NCBI GenBank assembly: GCA_937890045.1
Contig: CALBXV010000272.1
Coordinates: 1-18,802, forward strand
From: an uncultured archaeon
GTDB lineage: Archaea > Thermoproteota > Nitrososphaeria > Nitrososphaerales > CALBXV01
Direction of reading: 5' to 3'
DNA length: 18,802 bases
The notes under the pieces: generated by a model
Databases searched by the model: none
The model's input: only the letters and a program-made list of their open reading frames with translations
What the model was told of the DNA's origin: nothing
Made by a program: the position numbers and the translations under genes
In this document: positions 7,101-14,485 of the stretch, piece after piece
Position numbering within the stretch: the stretch's first letter is position 1
Layout: every line of letters begins with the position of its first letter

Positions 7101-8573
7101 AAGTGATGCGGTGGCTATTTGACCTATTTGAGATTTCTTTGAACCATACCAAGTAGTAAATAAAGAATTGGAAGATGATATGGGTTTAAATGGGTCTGCG
7201 TAAGTACCAGCACCTGTCTTGGGCCAAGAAGTATCTCTAAACTCACCCATTGAACTTGAAACATAAGAAGAACTTACATTATAAAGATACGTTTCATATC
7301 CATCAAAATTATTTTTAATATCTCTTATTTTATTTTCATACGTCAATGCATCATTAGCACCATTTGTTATTGACGCATAAGAAGCACTTTCTGCAGTATG
7401 AGATTCTATTTGTTGAATCTTGTATTTAAAGTTTTTAAGTCTTTGTTCTGCAGATGAGAAATTTACAAAGTTTTCAAATTTAGTATAATCTATATTTAAA
7501 TCAGCTGGATTATTACTTCCACTTATAAACTTATCTACTATTTCATTTTGTAATTTTGAATCTGTAGTAATTAAATCACTATAATTCTGTAGTTCTGTGG
7601 ATCTTTTAGTTATTGGTGAATCTACTTGTACAGAATCTGGAACTTTTAAAACTAAAACACCTTCATCTTCTTGGTCATATCCTACTAATTCAACTACTTC
7701 TGTTTTTTGAGGTAATATTTCTCTTACTACATGAACTCTATCTTTTTCTTCTATATCATCTGGTAATGGTTCATATAATTTAAAAATTGTAGAATACGGT
7801 ACTTTAGGGAAACTTATATTATCAGTTTTTACGTTTGTAACCAACTTCATTTGGTCACCGCCAAAATGTAAATAAGTATATAAATCTCTTTTATTATTTA
7901 TCTTGTATGATAATGACCAATCAGTAAAAGTATCTGATGGAGATGATCCAAGTTCATGACCTTCTATTTCGTTAGGTAACCTTTCTTTAAATGTGTCCCA
8001 ATTTTGATTAACTGTTATTTTATTATTGTTAACTTTGGTTATTTTAGCTACATATGGTGCATAAACTACAGTCCCAGCTGATTTTTTTGTACTTGATATA
8101 ACTTGTAAACTTGTAGTGAAAACTTCAATCATGTCTGGAATCCATTGAGATTGATGTTGATTCATATAATACTTTAAAGATATTAATAATGTACTATTAA
8201 CATCAACATCATGTTCGCTCAAATTTACTTTAAAAGAGTCGCCTCCTAAACTATTTAACACATCTTCATATTGTACTCTTTCAAACTTAACTATATTTTT
8301 AAATGGTATTTGTTTTATTGTAAAATCTATTTCACCACTATAATCATACTCTACTATAGATGTTGGATCTTCAAATGCAAAATCAAGTACACTATCCTCT
8401 CGTGTGTATTGTTGGCCACGTGAAGTTTGAACACCACCTAAAATTGTAGCATCTGAATATTCTTTAAAGGTAAGTGCTTTTACATTTGGATTATACGCCT
8501 CAAAGTCGGATACTGTTTCGGCATCGAATTGTTCTAATAATCTATTGTTTGATGGTAATTCTTTAAAAGCCAT
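4152..8573 (-). CDS. Giant baseplate wedge/fibre protein with P2 gpI-like core and nested lectin-like domains
   Basis: At 1473 aa this is the largest gene. Residues ~515-652 contain a helical segment (FLDFIDMVGQHFDELWVYV) and YLLKSKGTIGALKGIINCYG then IPSSILRVKEYGG. That resembles the P2 gpI tail-protein core, which is the counterpart of the conserved core of T4 wedge protein gp7. From ~663 a LamG/concanavalin-like fold seems to begin (KALGFSGSQYVETTW); it resumes at ~969-1080 (DPVDYSLYVKKYDAG; GSMMEFRLWTEPLQESKF). Between them, ~775-960 reads as a separate jelly-roll carbohydrate-binding module (YPSFEADTLF; YTFTAYAKVSSS; TILWDDASLRK). The C-terminal part has a VPARAK-GTLIEGNLFERPKSP segment near 1256-1279 typical of marine phage structural proteins. 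It starts three bases after the previous stop, with an AAAAAGG ribosome binding site. Together with gp25 and gp6 upstream, it would complete a minimal wedge (gp25, two gp6, gp7/gpI). Domain calls are by motif only; sugar binding is inferred. Confidence 0.72.
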   Translation of the reverse strand: MAFKELPSNNRLLEQFDAETVSDFEAYNPNVKALTFKEYSDATILGGVQTSRGQQYTREDSVLDFAFEDPTSIVEYDYSGEIDFTIKQIPFKNIVKFERVQYEDVLNSLGGDSFKVNLSEHDVDVNSTLLISLKYYMNQHQSQWIPDMIEVFTTSLQVISSTKKSAGTVVYAPYVAKITKVNNNKITVNQNWDTFKERLPNEIEGHELGSSPSDTFTDWSLSYKINNKRDLYTYLHFGGDQMKLVTNVKTDNISFPKVPYSTIFKLYEPLPDDIEEKDRVHVVREILPQKTEVVELVGYDQEDEGVLVLKVPDSVQVDSPITKRSTELQNYSDLITTDSKLQNEIVDKFISGSNNPADLNIDYTKFENFVNFSSAEQRLKNFKYKIQQIESHTAESASYASITNGANDALTYENKIRDIKNNFDGYETYLYNVSSSYVSSSMGEFRDTSWPKTGAGTYADPFKPISSSNSLFTTWYGSKKSQIGQIATASLYDRDNQNRLVNILPPHVKENTENNKFLDFIDMVGQHFDELWVYVKALADITDRQNDLTKGFSDDLIFNLAKSLGWDVQDGKDLLDLSRVGFGQKLSGTTYSLYTSGSLSSPPEGDISKEITKRLIGSMPYLLKSKGTIGALKGIINCYGIPSSILRVKEYGGMDNADNRPSFEISRKFTKALGFSGSQYVETTWVDDNDSSRKPDAVEFRFRSVSGSDQILVQKDTQWAIKLKDNGSIDNYGTVSFMLSGSDGYKEISSSLLPVYDKEFYSVMLRKEKINTELLSYPSFEADTLFNPPFITDGGGSAAGGSVKILSGSGIARTGTNYLEHKNTRSATDAADISYTYMYRSSSAYPTMAASVASVSQGERYTFTAYAKVSSSAVDSVGEIDIFELNKHGDITNWKNERDMGPNGDGGYKSSELIGLNETEWKQLKVSKTIKFPNTTDIAIRFNNLKKGSTILWDDASLRKHETNTDAIIDPVDYSLYVKKYDAGLDRILHSSKTNLIISSSASQSYNASWIGNGDLFIGGNSTTPFSAAKLSGSMMEFRLWTEPLQESKFDNHVSNPKSFIGNTPSSSYYNLVRRFSFDDNTTLTGSSEIRDVSSNQTYTQSGSARGFGGNNFFQSVVDKTKTMVPNFGPNRRLSSKIRLEDNSLSGSGATLSKTDRWDVSSNDFSPIDSPKLGIYFSPVDVVNEDIISSFANLDFNQYLGDPRDNFEPEYRELRDISNEYFKKYSFGSGSANFWDYMCVIKYYPQSVFKQLKKFVPARAKTHMGTLIEGNLFERPKSPVQRNNPTYERIDYLDNINISNIEHESGSVLKIETDYPNYTANLTERFFQEPSLYRFATNDNYEDRNLYISGSAKYGGPNYVFSEPTGAMAMAQKLSEHNKVYKFFYTSSTDFDRSSRYTADPTINFYTSKSLHATDLDPEYDKVLAWNRSFFEGVKNTAATTLNGDSPIIIRISSPTVAVPYDSPDTNLEILDN

Positions 8574-8576
8574 TTT

Positions 8577-9941
8577 TTACCTTTTTGTTGTAAGGAACGC
8601 CGGTATTACAATTTCATCTGTTTGACCAAGGTCATTTGTAATTAACAAATGTACACCTAGATGTAAATCGTTACTATGCATTTCTATTGCTATTTTACTA
8701 CCCTCTTCTTTTACATTTTTATCAGTCCAAGTTGAAGTAGCTTCTGCTATTCCACCCACTCCCCCACTTATAAGTTTAAAATCTCCATCATTGTCACCTG
8801 ACTTTACTACTGCTTTATCTGTCCAATATTTGTGGCCCTTCAAGGAACCTTGCCATTTTCTATCTTGATCCCACCCAAATACTGTCCACACGTATGTAGT
8901 TGATGAAGTAAGTGGTCTACTTGATATGCTTGAAATTTCAACAGTTTGGTGGTTTCCACTTCCGCGGTTAAATTCGTAACTCTTTTCCATATTCCACACA
9001 TTTTCTACGGTGTCACCATCCTCTGTTTCCAAAGACAGTTTAATATCTTTAACAGTATCATCTAATTTTTTTCCCTTAAATATATTCCACAATTCCCATA
9101 AGCTTGGATCGCCTGGATCATCAGTAATCTGTGCTGCATCTAAATTAGTTATACCAAATCTTGCAGTTAATGTTTCACTCTGCATTTCACTAAGAGGATT
9201 TGAACCTGGACCTTGTTCTTTAGGTGTATCTGGTGGAATTATTTTAGTAACAAATGCTTGATTTAAATTTATTGTTCCGCCTAGCATTTGTTGTGTAAAA
9301 GTATTACTTGAATTTACAAATTCCAATTCAAAACTTTTACCTATTTCATTATTATCTGGTTTTACAAACATTATACTTAAATCTTCATCTCCAAGTGATG
9401 CAACTCTTTTAGTTGTTTTTTGCATATTATAGAAATCTCGTAAATATCTATGATTATTGTCTGGTTCTTTAATCGTATCAACTGCCAATCTTACCTCGTG
9501 TTTACTTGGTGATATTTCATGTATAAAGTATTTATATTCTTTTATGAATAAATCGACACCAATTCTATCTATATCTGTTTTATTATTTGGGTCAAATTCT
9601 CCAGTATACCTCTGGTTATTTGCTCCTACTAATATATTTTCATATGAACCTGCAACTTTTCTTAAAAAATTGTATTTTACAATATAACGACCTTTTTCAT
9701 AACCTAACTTTCTTAATATAGTGCCTGTTTTTAATTTTATTCCTCCATCAACAATATAATCTTGACTGTCAACTACAGCACTTTCTAAAAAATTTTCTTT
9801 GGTATCATATATTAAAACTTCAACATAATCATTAGGATTTTCTGTAAACTCTCCCCCTAAATATGCATTCTCTTCTGCAGACAAATCAACGCTCTGACCA
9901 GTTTGTAAAAGTTCTAAGTCTGTTTTATTTAATCTACTCAT
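8577..9941 (-). CDS. Virion structural protein, probable baseplate component
   Basis: This 454-aa soluble protein has no signal peptide or membrane helix. Its N-terminus (residues ~37-97) has the pattern YVEVLIYDTKENFLES then GRYIVKYNFLRKVAGS, which I recall from large structural proteins of uncultured marine myoviruses. The middle (~85-170) carries alternating strands and a charged FIHEISPSKHEVRL segment. The C-terminal half contains beta-rich sequence around SSTTYVWTVFGWDQDRKW that could be a fibronectin- or Ig-like fold, though I see no decisive motif. Its ATG overlaps the upstream stop as TAATG, so translation is probably coupled. It lies between wedge genes and the 1473-aa protein, which argues for a role at the baseplate periphery or fibre attachment. 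No T4 protein can be matched confidently. Confidence 0.62.
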   Translation of the reverse strand: MSRLNKTDLELLQTGQSVDLSAEENAYLGGEFTENPNDYVEVLIYDTKENFLESAVVDSQDYIVDGGIKLKTGTILRKLGYEKGRYIVKYNFLRKVAGSYENILVGANNQRYTGEFDPNNKTDIDRIGVDLFIKEYKYFIHEISPSKHEVRLAVDTIKEPDNNHRYLRDFYNMQKTTKRVASLGDEDLSIMFVKPDNNEIGKSFELEFVNSSNTFTQQMLGGTINLNQAFVTKIIPPDTPKEQGPGSNPLSEMQSETLTARFGITNLDAAQITDDPGDPSLWELWNIFKGKKLDDTVKDIKLSLETEDGDTVENVWNMEKSYEFNRGSGNHQTVEISSISSRPLTSSTTYVWTVFGWDQDRKWQGSLKGHKYWTDKAVVKSGDNDGDFKLISGGVGGIAEATSTWTDKNVKEEGSKIAIEMHSNDLHLGVHLLITNDLGQTDEIVIPAFLTTKR

Positions 9942-10492
9942 TAGTCTACGGGTTCTCCATCTGGTATTTGATTAAGTTCATTAACAGTAAGATTTTTTAG
10001 TCTTGTATAATCACCGCCCGCTCCATAAAATGTAGCTTCATCTGGAAATATTCTTTTTTGATTGTTTTCTATTAACCATTTTGTAAAATCTGTTGTTATT
10101 TCATTTGTTACCACATCACCATTTACAATTCCCTCTGGTAATGTTTGTGCAAATTGTGAATCTGATAATTCTGATATACTTCTATCTATAATCTTTTCTA
10201 AATTACTATTTTTAATGTATTTTCTTTGTGAAAGATTATTTACTGTAAATTGATTTTGTCTTTTATCCGACCCTGTAACGCCGTCATATAAAAATGAATA
10301 TAAACTATCATCTACATTTACATCTTCAATTCCTAATCCAGTAATGATATCCTCAAACGAATATAACACACCATCTTTTCTAAAATTGACTTCTGATAAG
10401 TTTTCCATGTTGGTAAGATATTTTGTTCTTAATTCTTGAATAAACTCTTGATAAAACTCTACAGTTTTCAACTCATCTCTTGTATATGGCAT
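9941..10492 (-). CDS. Conserved-looking structural or assembly protein, 183 aa, unknown function
   Basis: This 183-aa acidic protein begins MPYTRDELKTVEFYQEFIQE, with a predicted helical N-terminus, then a mixed central part (YSFEDIITGLGIEDVNVDD) and a C-terminal helix-loop stretch ending in NELNQIPDGEPVD. There is no signal peptide, membrane segment or catalytic motif. It overlaps both neighbours by a single base (TAATG at each end), so it is translationally coupled between the 372-aa and 454-aa structural genes. By position it could be a small wedge or connector subunit such as a functional counterpart of gp53, but its sequence does not resemble T4 gp53 as I know it. I do not recognise the family. 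Confidence 0.55.
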   Translation of the reverse strand: MPYTRDELKTVEFYQEFIQELRTKYLTNMENLSEVNFRKDGVLYSFEDIITGLGIEDVNVDDSLYSFLYDGVTGSDKRQNQFTVNNLSQRKYIKNSNLEKIIDRSISELSDSQFAQTLPEGIVNGDVVTNEITTDFTKWLIENNQKRIFPDEATFYGAGGDYTRLKNLTVNELNQIPDGEPVD

Positions 10493-11610
10493 TACAACGA
10501 AACCTTAAATGTAAATCCCTCATCAAAATATTGATCTGTTTCGTCTACCGTACCACTACCACTTACTACTCTAAATCTAAGAGTATAATATCTTTCGGGT
10601 TGATATCCATTAAACCAAAGATTAAAATAATTACCAGTACTATCGCAGCTTAATTTTGACCCACTACCAAAAGGAACTATAACATCTTCTGTTTCAGCGT
10701 CTACAATTGAATAGTAAGATGAAGTACTTGGTAAATATTTTACAGTTAAATTAGATGGTGTTGTTGAATAAGTTTTATCTGGAAATCTTTCTCGTCCAAC
10801 AACTCTAAAACGAGTTTTTGCATTTTCTTTATATTCTGGTCTTAACCCTTTCATATAAAGAACCATATCCTCTAAATTAGTTTGAGATAATGCTGATAAT
10901 GACCCTGTAGACCATTTGGAATCGTCCCAAACAGTTTCTAATGTAGGTGGATATTTCGTATGAGTATCAGATGAGAAAAATGCTAAATTACCAAATCTAT
11001 CCGTATTACCTTCATCACTACCAGTGTGTGTATTCGCTATACTACCACTTCGTTTAATCATAAAACCTTCATTAGATATTGAACCACTCAACCAAGCTTT
11101 TACGATATCAGTTACTTCCATCCTCATATCTGAAGTTTTATGGTTAAATCCAAAAGACCCTTCATATCCACTACCAGAATACCATTGACCCCCAGATGAA
11201 CTTACTGTATTAAGCCAAAGTTGTCCATTAACTTTACCGTGTCTATATATCCAACTTGCTCCTTCTTTAGATATCGGGTCATCATAAGTATGTCCGTCGC
11301 CCATTGTCCAAGAACCACTTATTGGGTGTGCATATAAACTTTGAGAAACTGCTAAATTACTTGAACGAGCGTCATATAAATTTAAATAATACCGTGAACC
11401 TGCTGTACTTGGTGTCGGTATTAAACCAGACACTATTGAACTAGAAATAAATGATAAATCAAACTTTATTAAAATACGAGAAACATTTACTGAAGCTCCA
11501 GTATCACTAACATCTTTTTTAATTTCTAATATTTCATCCAGACCAGTATTCATGCTACTACTTGCTTGGTAAAGTGTTGTGTCTTTGTCTGCGAATGTAA
11601 AATAATGCAT
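10492..11610 (-). CDS. Virion protein with DNRLRE-like (carbohydrate-binding type) module
   Basis: This 372-aa protein is rich in Ser, Gly, Tyr and Trp. Residues ~8-230 follow the pattern of DNRLRE-type beta-sandwich modules: an opening DTTLYQ with a following Asn-Thr-Gly, RILIKFDLSFI (45-55), a central aromatic stretch, VTDIVKAWLSG (166-176), NEGFMIK (180-186) and a closing FFSSDTHTKYPPTLE (211-225). Such modules are usually found in extracellular polysaccharide-binding or cleaving proteins. Residues ~230-372 form a second beta-rich part (ENAKTRFRVVGRERF; GYQPERYYTLRFRV). The gene is directly downstream of gp6, where T4 has gp7/gp8-type wedge genes, so it is probably a baseplate or fibre component that contacts the host surface. 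The start is supported by GGAG seven bases upstream, overlapping the gp6 stop. The module call is pattern-based and unverified. Confidence 0.6.
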   Translation of the reverse strand: MHYFTFADKDTTLYQASSSMNTGLDEILEIKKDVSDTGASVNVSRILIKFDLSFISSSIVSGLIPTPSTAGSRYYLNLYDARSSNLAVSQSLYAHPISGSWTMGDGHTYDDPISKEGASWIYRHGKVNGQLWLNTVSSSGGQWYSGSGYEGSFGFNHKTSDMRMEVTDIVKAWLSGSISNEGFMIKRSGSIANTHTGSDEGNTDRFGNLAFFSSDTHTKYPPTLETVWDDSKWSTGSLSALSQTNLEDMVLYMKGLRPEYKENAKTRFRVVGRERFPDKTYSTTPSNLTVKYLPSTSSYYSIVDAETEDVIVPFGSGSKLSCDSTGNYFNLWFNGYQPERYYTLRFRVVSGSGTVDETDQYFDEGFTFKVSL

Positions 11611-11614
11611 TAAC

Positions 11615-13600
11615 TTACTCCATTATACCTAAATTATCACCTAAAACTCTACCTTTAATATCAGAGTTAGGAAATTTAACTTCAAAAATACTTGGGTCTA
11701 AAGCAGGATATAATATGCTTTCTATCATTCCACTTTGTATATCATAAAAATTACCCGAATACCCATCTTGTATTTTATATTTATTTTCTACCACTATTGG
11801 TAACTTATCAGGGTTATTTTCCGTTGGTGCTACTACTGAAGCAACTCCATCAATTAATGACAATTCATATGCTATATCCGTTAATATTATTGGTTGACCA
11901 ATTTGCCATCTATCTATATCAAAGAACTCTTTAACTGTAGATATACATCTAAGAAGTACATCATTCTTATTAAATCCAAGTTTAGTTAAAATTGCAAAAT
12001 TAACTGAGATGTTTATAATATAAGCATCTTTAATATTAATTGCGTCAGTTGCCAATCTATATTGTGATAAATAAGTTTTTAAATTTTGTTTTACTGTTTG
12101 ATTTAATGGTGCTAAATTTTTATTTGCATTATATCCAAGAGTGTATAAATTCATTGCTAATGGATTCGGTATTCTTGCTGAAATTGATTTAACTGATTTA
12201 CCAACATCTTGAGCTGTAATCAAACTATTTTGTTTTTCTATACCTACAGTTTCATTAAGTTGATCATCTTGTACCATAAATGCCTTAGCTATATTACCAT
12301 ATTTAGGTGGTAAAGAATAAACTCTTACTATATAATCTTCTTTAGTAACTGCTCTTTGTTGTGCTTGATAATATGCAAGTGCACTTTCACGAACTTCTCT
12401 AATACTTTGTCCTGCAGAACCTCCAGTTGCTGGATTTGGATTAGTAACTGCTAATGAATTTTTAGCATTCTGTACTAATGTGGCTGATAATAAATTATCT
12501 GCTATGTCAAAACTAACACTTGATACTTCTGTAATATTATTTGCATTAGCATTATCACTAATACCTCCTCCGTGTGCATATTTAACTGTAAGTGTTGTAT
12601 TAGATGGTGCTAACCCAAAAGCTTTTGTTTTTAAAAAATTTGAAGGGTCAAATGCTTTCGTTAAATGGGACGGACTACCTGGTAATGTAGAACCAACACT
12701 ATCTGGATTTGGTATTATCTCTTCATCTGCATTGTCTGATATACCAGCTCCAAATCTTAATATTGTTTTATCTTTCTCATCTATATATGTAGTAAATCTA
12801 CGAGAAGTTTTCTTTAGTTTTAAAATATATGGAGCAGTATCAGCATTAATAACTGAAGTTGGGTCATTAGTTGAATTATTTTCCATATCTTCAAAAATTG
12901 TATCTCTTGCGAGAGAATCAACTTCATACCAACTATTATTATCTGTATCTGTTACTGAAATTATTTCTATAATATCTGTATTTGATAATTTAACTTGTGA
13001 ATATTTTTCAGCTGAATTAAATGTAAATGTTTCTGAAGCTACTGTACCACTCTCTACTTTAACTTTTTTCTTCAATAACCATTTTGTTGGTGTAGAACCG
13101 TCTTTTTCAAATATAGTAGTTTCACGTGGACTATATGAACTCGTGAATTTGAAATTACAATCTTCTACTGTTCTAAATGTTGTTCCTGTAGAACTTGCCT
13201 TTACCGTCATTCCAGATTTTACATTTAATGCATATCTATAATCTGGTTTATTATTTACTGCCGGAATTGTATGAAATACATCTAACACTGCTGATGCTGG
13301 TGATGTTGTTTTAGGTTTGTAACCAAATGATTGTGCTATGTTATAAACATTTCTTTTTTCTTCAGCATAAGCTAATAATGATTCTCTAAATGTAGAATCT
13401 ATATAATAAGAAAGTACATCTCCGACATAGGCTGCCATTTCTATGAACATCATACCAGGTGAAGCTTCATTAAAATCATTATAAGTATTTGGAAAATACT
13501 GTTTAGCAAATTCTATAAGATTATCTCTAAAATCACTAAAATCTTTATTAAGATAATTTACTTCTTTAACTACGTTCTTTTTTATACTTGTTCGAGCCAT
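11615..13600 (-). CDS. 6: Baseplate wedge protein gp6 (baseplate J-like)
   Basis: At 661 aa this is almost the same length as T4 gp6 (660 aa). The N-terminus has the family pattern: NYLNKDFSDFRDNLIEFAKQ, then NDFNEASPGMMFIEMAAYVG and DVLSYYIDSTFRESLL (residues 41-76), followed by NVYNIAQSFGY. A baseplate-J-like segment follows at ~398-440 (GQSIREVRESALAYY; RAVTKEDYIVRVYSLPPKYG). In T4 two gp6 chains join with gp25 and gp7 to form the wedge core; gp6 rings then link the six wedges around the hub. Here gp25 is encoded 13 bp upstream and a gpI-like/gp7-type core lies four genes downstream, so the whole core wedge module sits in one operon. An AGGAA ribosome binding site precedes the ATG. I see no truncation or insertion. 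Confidence 0.9.
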   Translation of the reverse strand: MARTSIKKNVVKEVNYLNKDFSDFRDNLIEFAKQYFPNTYNDFNEASPGMMFIEMAAYVGDVLSYYIDSTFRESLLAYAEEKRNVYNIAQSFGYKPKTTSPASAVLDVFHTIPAVNNKPDYRYALNVKSGMTVKASSTGTTFRTVEDCNFKFTSSYSPRETTIFEKDGSTPTKWLLKKKVKVESGTVASETFTFNSAEKYSQVKLSNTDIIEIISVTDTDNNSWYEVDSLARDTIFEDMENNSTNDPTSVINADTAPYILKLKKTSRRFTTYIDEKDKTILRFGAGISDNADEEIIPNPDSVGSTLPGSPSHLTKAFDPSNFLKTKAFGLAPSNTTLTVKYAHGGGISDNANANNITEVSSVSFDIADNLLSATLVQNAKNSLAVTNPNPATGGSAGQSIREVRESALAYYQAQQRAVTKEDYIVRVYSLPPKYGNIAKAFMVQDDQLNETVGIEKQNSLITAQDVGKSVKSISARIPNPLAMNLYTLGYNANKNLAPLNQTVKQNLKTYLSQYRLATDAINIKDAYIINISVNFAILTKLGFNKNDVLLRCISTVKEFFDIDRWQIGQPIILTDIAYELSLIDGVASVVAPTENNPDKLPIVVENKYKIQDGYSGNFYDIQSGMIESILYPALDPSIFEVKFPNSDIKGRVLGDNLGIME

Positions 13601-13613
13601 TTATATTTCCTAT

Positions 13614-14033
13614 TTAAGTTATTGAATCAAATGCTACTAATACAGTATTTTCTTTAAATGATTCAATAGTAATTGAATATTTTATTTGTACATAAATTTT
13701 ACTTGCGTTACCATCATCCGTTAAAACTTCTATCTCATTTATAATAATATAAGGTAACCACTGTTCAACTGTATTTTTAACATCTAACTCAATTGATTCA
13801 ATTAACTCATCATCTACTTGTTCAAAACAAAGTCTTCTTAAATTACTACCAAATTCAGGTTGATATGGTCTTTCTCCTCGTTGAGTTAAAAGTAAATTTG
13901 TTAAATTATACTCTGCTTGTTCAAAAGAAGACTTTGTTAATTCAAAATCTGTATTAGTACCTTGTCTAATAGGATATGTTAATCCTATATAAACATCTGG
14001 ATTTAAATCTAATTCTTTTGCACTTGAAGCCAT
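13614..14033 (-). CDS. 25: Baseplate wedge protein gp25 (GPW/gp25 family)
   Basis: At 139 aa this is close to T4 gp25 (132 aa). It carries the family's hallmark stretch RGERPYQPEFGSNLRRL (residues 52-68), preceded by the helical segment SFEQAEYNLTNLLLT and followed by a helix of ~76-93 leading to LPYIIINEIEV. The N-terminal DLNPDVYIGLTYPI matches the usual lead-in strand. In contractile tails and type VI secretion (TssE), this protein binds the gp6 dimer and helps start sheath assembly. It lies between the small helical 145-aa gene and gp6, the same gp25-gp6 neighbourhood found in many contractile phages. The ribosome binding site AAGGA overlaps the stop of the upstream gene. Confidence 0.92.
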   Translation of the reverse strand: MASSAKELDLNPDVYIGLTYPIRQGTNTDFELTKSSFEQAEYNLTNLLLTQRGERPYQPEFGSNLRRLCFEQVDDELIESIELDVKNTVEQWLPYIIINEIEVLTDDGNASKIYVQIKYSITIESFKENTVLVAFDSIT

Positions 14034-14037
14034 CTAC

Positions 14038-14475
14038 TTATCCTTTTTTATCCATAGCTTTCATTAAACCACTGTAATCTCTTGTTAAAGCATTTGTTAC
14101 GTGTTCAGGAACTTCTTCCAACGATTTACCTGCTTTTTGAAGAGTATCTACAGCTACCATATCACGTTGAACCTCTTCTGATTTACCATAACCCATAAGT
14201 TCACTCATACGTGAAGTATCAAAAGTTCCACCACCCATAGTTGGATATTCACCAGTTTGTTTTTCTGATTTAACTAATCCAACAGTTTCATTTAAAACTT
14301 CATTTAAAGATTTATTTTTAGTGTACTGTTTTACTTTATTTGGTTTTGAACTGTGTGAAACTACATCCTTTAATTGAGTGGTAGTATCCTCTTTAATAAA
14401 TATCTTTTTTATTTCTTTTTTAACTTCTCTACGAACTGCTTCTTGTATGATTTTTTGTAACTCTTGTTTAGTCAT
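14038..14475 (-). CDS. Small helical protein between gp5 and gp25, unknown function
   Basis: This 145-aa protein has a strongly charged helical N-terminus (MTKQELQKIIQEAVRREVKK, likely coiled coil to ~30), then a Lys/Ser-rich linker, a conserved-looking NKSLNEVLNETVGLVKS block (~54-70), a Gly-rich patch (TMGGGTF) and a C-terminal TRDYSGLMKAMDKK. The same arrangement (helical start, LNEVLNETVG-like and RDYSxLMKAxDKK-like motifs) is, as I recall, repeated in small proteins near gp5 in marine T4-like phages. No enzyme motif is visible. The mix of coiled coil and disordered linker would suit an assembly chaperone or tether that joins the hub to the wedge, but this is inference. An AAGGAG ribosome binding site overlaps the gp5 stop codon. 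Confidence 0.6.
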   Translation of the reverse strand: MTKQELQKIIQEAVRREVKKEIKKIFIKEDTTTQLKDVVSHSSKPNKVKQYTKNKSLNEVLNETVGLVKSEKQTGEYPTMGGGTFDTSRMSELMGYGKSEEVQRDMVAVDTLQKAGKSLEEVPEHVTNALTRDYSGLMKAMDKKG

Positions 14476-14485
14476 AATTAACTCC

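Noticed and set aside
12480..13241. A 253-codon open frame on the plus strand inside the gp6 gene
   Set aside because: It is antisense to a strongly supported gp6, has no ribosome binding site of note, and its translation is low-complexity hydrophobic/Ser-rich as expected from the complement of AT-rich coding DNA.
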